The notes under the pieces: model-generated
Databases searched by the model: none
What the model was told of the DNA's origin: nothing
What the model saw: the letters and a program-made list of their open reading frames with translations, nothing else
NCBI GenBank assembly: GCA_028816945.1
Contig: JAPPQG010000065.1
Coordinates: forward strand, 1 to 10,579
DNA length: 10,579 bases
Source: Alphaproteobacteria bacterium
GTDB lineage: Bacteria; Pseudomonadota; Alphaproteobacteria; RS24
Direction of reading: 5' to 3'
Position numbers and translations under genes: made by a program
In this document: in pieces, positions 6,663 through 10,579 of the stretch
Layout: every line of letters starts with the position of its first letter
Numbering within the stretch: the first letter of the stretch is position 1

Positions 6663-7556
6663 ATGGATAAATCAGCTAATAAACCAGCGGATAAAGCCCA
6701 AACAAGCACAGACTATGCAGGCATGACGATAGAGGAATTGGCGCAGGCACCGCTCGTCTATCGAGATGGGCTGTTTGACGGAAAATGTGTTGTGATTTCT
6801 GGCGGCGGGTCAGGCATGGGGCGGGCAATGGCGGTTTTATTTGCACGGCTTGGTGCGCATGTGGTTATTTGCGGGCGGCGGGCGGAAAAATTGGATGAGG
6901 TTAGCCGCTCCATGCAGCAATTTGTTGGCTGTGCGATTGAGACGCAAACGCTCAATATAAGAGAGGCCGAGCATGTTGAAACTTTCATGGCAAATATATT
7001 CAACAAATATGGCGGCGTGCATACATTGATTAACAGTGCGGGCGGGCAATTCTCACAAGCCGCGATTGATTTCTCCCGCAAAGGGTGGCTTGCCGTCATT
7101 GATACGAATCTCAATGGCACATGGTGGATGATGCAGGAAGCAGCAAAAAATTGGCGCAAAATTGGCGAAGCGGGCAATATTGTCAATATCGCCGCCTATG
7201 TCGAGCGGGGCATGCCACAATCAGCGCATAGTTGTGCGGCGCGCGCCGGCGTTATCTATCTATCTAAAACAGTCGCAACCGAATGGGCAGAACATAATAT
7301 TCGTGTGAATTGCATTGCCCCGGGGGCGATTGAAACCGAAGGCGTCACACAATATCCAGCAGAAGCTTTGCAAGAATTCCACCGCGCGAACCCGATGAAA
7401 CGGTTTGGCGATGTTTGGGATATTGCGCAAACGGCCGCTTATTTGGCTGCTCCTTCGGCAAAATTTATGACAGGCGAAGTGCTTGTCGTCGATGGTGGCA
7501 TGGCACAATATGGTTGGGTTTGGCCTTTGGGTAAGCCCGATTATTTCAAAACATAA
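6663..7556 (+). CDS. SDR oxidoreductase with 2,4-dienoyl-/trans-2-enoyl-CoA reductase-type active site
   Basis: This 297-residue short-chain dehydrogenase/reductase carries the cofactor motif SGGGSGMG (46-53), CGRR at 70-73 (basic residues suggesting NADP(H)), and NSAGG (124-128). The usual YxxxK is missing: the site reads HSCAARAGV, putting Ser190 and Arg194 at the Tyr and Lys positions. Tyr179 lies 11 residues before Ser190, the same spacing as catalytic Tyr199 and Ser210 of mammalian DECR1. The HSxAARAGV form also resembles peroxisomal enoyl-CoA reductase PECR. It is therefore best read as an NADPH-dependent enoyl- or dienoyl-CoA reductase rather than an alcohol dehydrogenase. About 35 residues precede the Rossmann fold, and the C-terminus extends past the usual DGG with aromatic residues (YGWVWPLGKPDYFKT). 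It lies 73 nt after the thiolase across a repeat array and has a good Shine-Dalgarno. It may remove a double bond that blocks beta-oxidation. The substrate is unknown. Confidence 0.9.
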   Translation: MDKSANKPADKAQTSTDYAGMTIEELAQAPLVYRDGLFDGKCVVISGGGSGMGRAMAVLFARLGAHVVICGRRAEKLDEVSRSMQQFVGCAIETQTLNIREAEHVETFMANIFNKYGGVHTLINSAGGQFSQAAIDFSRKGWLAVIDTNLNGTWWMMQEAAKNWRKIGEAGNIVNIAAYVERGMPQSAHSCAARAGVIYLSKTVATEWAEHNIRVNCIAPGAIETEGVTQYPAEALQEFHRANPMKRFGDVWDIAQTAAYLAAPSAKFMTGEVLVVDGGMAQYGWVWPLGKPDYFKT

Positions 7557-7563
7557 TAGAGTT

Positions 7564-7602
7564 AAATATAGGACAGAAAATATAGGATATAGAATATAGG
7601 AG
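7564..7602 (+). repeat. 14-bp tandem repeat carrying three Shine-Dalgarno-like motifs
   Basis: AAATATAGGA occurs at 7564-7573 and 7578-7587, and as GAATATAGGA at 7592-7601, an exact 14-bp period. Each copy ends in TAGGA. Only the last, extended to AGGAG at 7598-7602, is correctly placed (7-base spacer) before the ATG at 7610. The upstream copies are duplicated ribosome-binding-like motifs. Confidence 0.75.
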
Positions 7603-7609
7603 TTCAATT

Positions 7610-8176
7610 ATGGCTAATACGGTTATGAAACGCATTCCCCGTGAGGAATTAGATACGCATTTTGCGCAAGTTTGGGACACACTCAATGCGCTGACAGGCG
7701 AGCCTGCTTTTGTTGAAGCCTTTGCCTCTGCGCCTGAACTTTTGCACTTTGTGATGGATGAATTTTACGGCAAGATTTTCTTTGGCGGACGGGTAGAAGA
7801 AAAATATAAGCAGTTGGCACGGCTTTATCTATCTTTGACGCATGGCTGTCGCACATGCAATAAGCAAAATGTGCCGGGCAGTTTGGCGGCAGGCATTACA
7901 CAAGAGCAAATTGATAATATAAGCGATTTTGAAACAGGCCCATTTGATGAGGCTGAAAAAGCCGTTTTAGCTTTTGCCAAAACCATGACATTAACCAATC
8001 CTGACGGCATTATGGATAGTAGCCTATACAGCCACTTAAAAGCGCATTTTGACGATGCGCAAATCTGCGAATTAGGCACAGTTATGGCGGTTATTGGCGG
8101 TATGGCGAAATTATCCTTTGTGCTTAATCTCGTCGAGAAAGAGGATTATTGCACTTTTGCTTCCGCGTCAAACTAA
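7610..8176 (+). CDS. carboxymuconolactone decarboxylase/AhpD superfamily protein with CxxC
   Basis: This 188-residue, all-helical-looking protein of the CMD/AhpD superfamily has the redox-type motif Cys80-x-x-Cys83 in THGCRTCNKQN. In AhpD the second Cys is followed three residues later by a proton-relay His; here that position is Asn87. The C-terminal half (EKAVLAFAKTMTL) shows the typical second helix of the fold. Members are thiol peroxidases/reductases (AhpD) or decarboxylases (PcaC); the CxxC argues for a thiol-redox role, for instance protecting oxygen-sensitive Rieske or thiolase enzymes, but this is inference. It is the last gene of the plus-strand run, 53 nt after the SDR, translated from AGGAG. 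The altered His makes standard AhpD activity uncertain. No better specific function can be assigned. Confidence 0.8.
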   Translation: MANTVMKRIPREELDTHFAQVWDTLNALTGEPAFVEAFASAPELLHFVMDEFYGKIFFGGRVEEKYKQLARLYLSLTHGCRTCNKQNVPGSLAAGITQEQIDNISDFETGPFDEAEKAVLAFAKTMTLTNPDGIMDSSLYSHLKAHFDDAQICELGTVMAVIGGMAKLSFVLNLVEKEDYCTFASASN

Positions 8177-8177
8177 T

Positions 8178-8199
8178 AAGCTAGGGGGCTAGCGGGCTT
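8178..8199. terminator. short hairpin between converging genes, possible terminator
   Basis: GCTAG (8180-8184) and CTAGC (8189-8193) can pair around a GGGG loop. Alternatively AAGC (8178-8181) pairs with GCTT (8196-8199). Only a short T stretch follows on the plus strand. The location between two converging stops (8176 and 8206) is right for a bidirectional terminator, but the stem is short. Confidence 0.3.
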
Positions 8200-8205
8200 T
8201 ATAAC

Positions 8206-8958
8206 TTAAAATTTGATGATTGCGCCACCGCATACATTCAAGCCTAAGCCTGATATAAATTGCGCTTCTTCGCTCGCAAGAAAAACAGCCGCCGCGGTTA
8301 CATCTTCTGGCACGCCAAGTCGGCCTGCGGGTGCTTTCTCAATCCAATAATTTTTGAATGTTTCATCTTCGAAAAAAGGCGCGGATAAGGGGGTTACAAT
8401 CGCGCTTGGTTTTAGATAATTGGCCGTAATGCCATATTCGCCTAAATCGACGGCCATTGATTTTGTCATGCCTGCGACAGCGTGTTTAGATGTGCCATAG
8501 ACAAATAAATTTGGCCCGCCAAAATCGGACATAATAGAACCTAGATTGATAATGCGCCCTTTGCCACTTTTTTTCAAATGCGGCAGGGCGGCACGGGAAA
8601 TTTTGAACATAGAGACAAGATTAACATCCATAATCTGCGTCCATAATTCATCTGTTGTGCTTTCCAATGTGCTACCAATGGCAATGCCTGCATTATTGAC
8701 GAGAATATCAATACCGCCCAATTTCTCAATAGCGGTGGCGATAATATGGTCGGGGGCTTGGGCTTCGGTAATATCTTGTTCTAAAATATAGGCTTTGGCA
8801 AAATCGCTATAAGTTGCGCTCATATTTTTTTGCGGCAAATCGACTGCTAAAACAGCTGCGCCTTCATCTAAAAAGGCTTTCGCAATCGCCTCCCCAATGC
8901 CTGAGGCGGCACCTGTTATAAGTGCCTTTTTGCCTTCTAACCTTTTCCCGTCTGCCAT
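8206..8958 (-). CDS. classical short-chain dehydrogenase/reductase
   Basis: This 250-residue classical SDR interconverts an alcohol and a ketone with NAD(P)(H). The cofactor motif is TGAASGIG (15-22), and Asp40 in AVDLP at the end of the second beta strand favours NAD. The NNAG motif is at 88-91. The catalytic set is Ser141 (LGSIM), Tyr154 and Lys158 (YGTSK), all intact, unlike the plus-strand SDR. The C-terminus GLGLNVCGGAIIKF replaces the more usual VDGG with VCGG. The start ATG follows AGGAATAGGGA. It lies downstream of a strong terminator that ends the TonB receptor gene, so it probably has its own promoter in 8959-9003, where TTGCTAG occurs twice 15 bp apart (8974-8980, 8989-8995); no convincing promoter is seen. 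In this pathway it could serve as a 3-hydroxyacyl-CoA or secondary-alcohol dehydrogenase, filling the beta-oxidation step between hydration and thiolysis. The substrate is unknown. Confidence 0.92.
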   Translation of the reverse strand: MADGKRLEGKKALITGAASGIGEAIAKAFLDEGAAVLAVDLPQKNMSATYSDFAKAYILEQDITEAQAPDHIIATAIEKLGGIDILVNNAGIAIGSTLESTTDELWTQIMDVNLVSMFKISRAALPHLKKSGKGRIINLGSIMSDFGGPNLFVYGTSKHAVAGMTKSMAVDLGEYGITANYLKPSAIVTPLSAPFFEDETFKNYWIEKAPAGRLGVPEDVTAAAVFLASEEAQFISGLGLNVCGGAIIKF

Positions 8959-9003
8959 TGTCCCTATTCCTTATTGCTAGAATCTATTTTGCTAGGGCAT
9001 AAG

Positions 9004-9029
9004 ACAAGACCGCCCGTAGGCGGTCTTGT
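9004..9029 (-). terminator. Rho-independent-type terminator hairpin after the TonB receptor
   Basis: A perfect 11-bp stem, ACAAGACCGCC (9004-9014) with GGCGGTCTTGT (9019-9029), encloses a 4-base loop CGTA. On the minus strand it lies about 30 nt beyond the receptor stop and is followed by TCTTAT, a weak U tract. It is placed to stop receptor transcripts before the downstream SDR. Confidence 0.75.
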
Positions 9030-9059
9030 TACTCATTTACGCATCATGCCTGCCCTTGC

Positions 9060-10579
9060 CTAAAACTCAACCGCCAACTGCACACCATAAGTGCGTGGCG
9101 GGCCATATTGTGTATGCACCCATAAACTTGCAACGGATTGTGAAGCGGTGCGATAACGTTCATCTGTCGCATTTTTAACAAAAGCCGTTATAGAATAGCC
9201 TTTCTCACGGTTATGAACGCCATAGCTGACATCAACCAATGTTTTTTCATTCAAATATGTATCATATAGTGGATCAAGCTCATCAGCAAAAGTAGGCCCA
9301 AGATCTGCATGGGTGAAAAGATTTTCATCCTCATAGGTTGCTGTCACCACAAAGCGAGCGTCAAGAGTATTCATCAATGGGTGCTCATAAGCTAGTTGCA
9401 AAGTCCATTGTGTCTCAGGCGCACGCACTAAGGGGCGACCAGATAAATCAACATCAACTGTGCCGTCAAAATTCGTATCGGCTTCAAATTTATCAAATTC
9501 GCCATCCTGCCAAGAGAAATTGCCTGCCACATTGAGACCGGGAACATTAATCGGCGCCCAAGTGAATTCAACTTCCAGCCCATCCACTGTTATTTCAGCC
9601 GCATTAAAAAAGCGAGTTTCTTGGCCAGTAGTGAAACTTGTATTAAGTTGGCGTTGTGCATCCTCATATTCAACCCTGAATAAAGCCGCATTGATACGCA
9701 ATTGATTGTCAAATAAATCAGATTTAACACCCAATTCCATTGAATCGGCAAATTCAGGGTCTGTTGGGGCAATACTGCGATCTGTCAAAGCGGCAATTGT
9801 CCCCGTTTGGTCATTAAAAGCACCACTTTTGAAACCATGCGCATAAGTAGCATAGGTAAAGACATTATCATCGACTTGATAAGAAAGGGTTAGGCGATAG
9901 CTTTCTTCTGACCATTCTTTTTTAGTAAAACGAACCCCTGTTGGATATTTCACAAAATCGGCCGCGGCAAGCGGATGCCCCAAAGATTCAGCCGTTAAAT
10001 TAGGATCAAAATCGCCACCACCTAAAAACTGATAGGCGATACGGTTACGGCCAATCCAGCCTTTTTCCTCTTCTGTATAACGCAAGCCTGCACTAATTGT
10101 GAAACGGTCGCTAATATCATAAGAGCCGTCAATAAAGGCCGCCCGTGCCTCTTGGTCTTGCGCACTACATAGTACAAGTGGCGTTTCATTATACGCGTTC
10201 CCGCCGACTTGGTCATAATTTGCAAAATTCACAGCGGCAAAATAATCTAGGAAACCGACAATTTGTGTCACACAAAAAACTGTTTCATCTTCTTGATAAA
10301 ATAGGCCTGTAACAAATTCTAAATTGCCGCCAAAATCAGAAGTAAAGCGCAATTCATGCTGGGTGGTTTCACGGTCATCAGAACGATTTGCATCAAAGAG
10401 AGATAATGTACCACCTACACCTGTATAGGTATTTGGCAAACGGGATTCTTGTTCTCGATAGCCACCTACATAATGGAGTGTGCCTTTATTCAGACGCCAA
10501 TCCGCATTCATATAAAAACCATCAACATCAACTTGTTGCCCTTGGCTCATATTTATCAAATTATCATCACGGTTGGTCA
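9060..10579 (-). CDS. TonB-dependent outer-membrane receptor, C-terminal barrel part (5' end outside window)
   Basis: About 506 codons remain open to the right edge; the first in-window residues read TNRDDNLINMSQGQQ, continuing into barrel sequence, so the ATG at 10550 and TTG at 10559 are internal codons and not starts. The signal peptide, TonB box and plug domain lie beyond the window. The visible part has alternating aromatic beta strands typical of the receptor barrel, for example LRYTEEEKGW, TYATYAHGFKSGAF, FSWQDGEFD and VKNATDERYR. It ends YGVQLAVEF, with the terminal Phe used for outer-membrane insertion. TonB receptors import scarce substrates (iron chelates, cobalamin, sugars, or hydrophobic and aromatic compounds) using TonB-ExbBD energy. 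The neighbouring catabolic genes suggest organic substrate uptake, but a siderophore role is not excluded. Stop is TAG at 9060-9062, followed by a strong terminator. Confidence 0.9.
   Translation of the reverse strand, partial: TNRDDNLINMSQGQQVDVDGFYMNADWRLNKGTLHYVGGYREQESRLPNTYTGVGGTLSLFDANRSDDRETTQHELRFTSDFGGNLEFVTGLFYQEDETVFCVTQIVGFLDYFAAVNFANYDQVGGNAYNETPLVLCSAQDQEARAAFIDGSYDISDRFTISAGLRYTEEEKGWIGRNRIAYQFLGGGDFDPNLTAESLGHPLAAADFVKYPTGVRFTKKEWSEESYRLTLSYQVDDNVFTYATYAHGFKSGAFNDQTGTIAALTDRSIAPTDPEFADSMELGVKSDLFDNQLRINAALFRVEYEDAQRQLNTSFTTGQETRFFNAAEITVDGLEVEFTWAPINVPGLNVAGNFSWQDGEFDKFEADTNFDGTVDVDLSGRPLVRAPETQWTLQLAYEHPLMNTLDARFVVTATYEDENLFTHADLGPTFADELDPLYDTYLNEKTLVDVSYGVHNREKGYSITAFVKNATDERYRTASQSVASLWVHTQYGPPRTYGVQLAVEF

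Noticed and set aside
6758..7186. 142-codon minus-strand open frame inside the SDR gene
   Set aside because: It is antisense to a well-supported SDR with intact motifs, and its protein looks random, with no domain or start signal.
7260..7607. 115-codon minus-strand frame across the SDR end and the following spacer
   Set aside because: It reads the repeat spacer and the antisense of the SDR C-terminus; no protein-family features.

Overview
The window is a catabolic gene cluster from a Gram-negative bacterium. The outer-membrane TonB-dependent receptor establishes the Gram-negative envelope. The combination of CaiB-type CoA transferase, acyl-CoA dehydrogenase, Rieske oxygenase, SCP2-type thiolase, SDRs and a TonB receptor resembles free-living, often marine, Alphaproteobacteria. 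That placement is inference from gene content and moderate base composition; no rRNA or tRNA lies in the window to settle it.

Layout. Positions 1-2337 (minus) hold a two-gene unit: a family III (CaiB/BaiF) CoA transferase followed 16 nt later by an acyl-CoA dehydrogenase that runs off the left edge. Positions 2338-2580 are a divergent control region with an inverted repeat around a plausible promoter and a leader made almost entirely of tandem repeats. Positions 2581-8176 (plus) hold a five-gene run: Rieske oxygenase alpha subunit; a KASIII/HMG-CoA-synthase-like protein fused to a DUF35 zinc-ribbon/OB domain; an SCP2-type thiolase overlapping it by 8 nt; an SDR with a DECR/PECR-type active site; and a CxxC protein of the carboxymuconolactone decarboxylase/AhpD superfamily. 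A classical SDR on the minus strand (8206-8958) converges on it. A strong hairpin terminator (9004-9029) separates that SDR from the C-terminal part of a TonB-dependent receptor (9060 to the right edge, minus).

How it may work. The receptor could import a substrate. The CoA transferase would make its CoA thioester and the flavoprotein would introduce a double bond. The Rieske enzyme would oxygenate substrate or intermediate, the SDRs would do redox steps, and the thiolase with its DUF35-fused partner would cleave (or form) a C-C bond. The activation/beta-oxidation module resembles the bbs set of anaerobic toluene degradation (CoA transferase, acyl-CoA dehydrogenase, SDRs, thiolase plus DUF35 protein), but here it accompanies an O2-dependent Rieske oxygenase. 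The substrate cannot be read from the sequence.

Two things stand out. First, the divergent leader and all three non-overlapping spacers of the plus-strand run contain short tandem repeats, each with a different unit (20, 26, 15, about 13 and 14 bp), several carrying Shine-Dalgarno-like purines. Second, the synthase-like half of the DUF35 fusion appears to have lost the Cys, His and Glu of its enzyme superfamily, suggesting a structural or acyl-CoA-binding partner of the intact thiolase.
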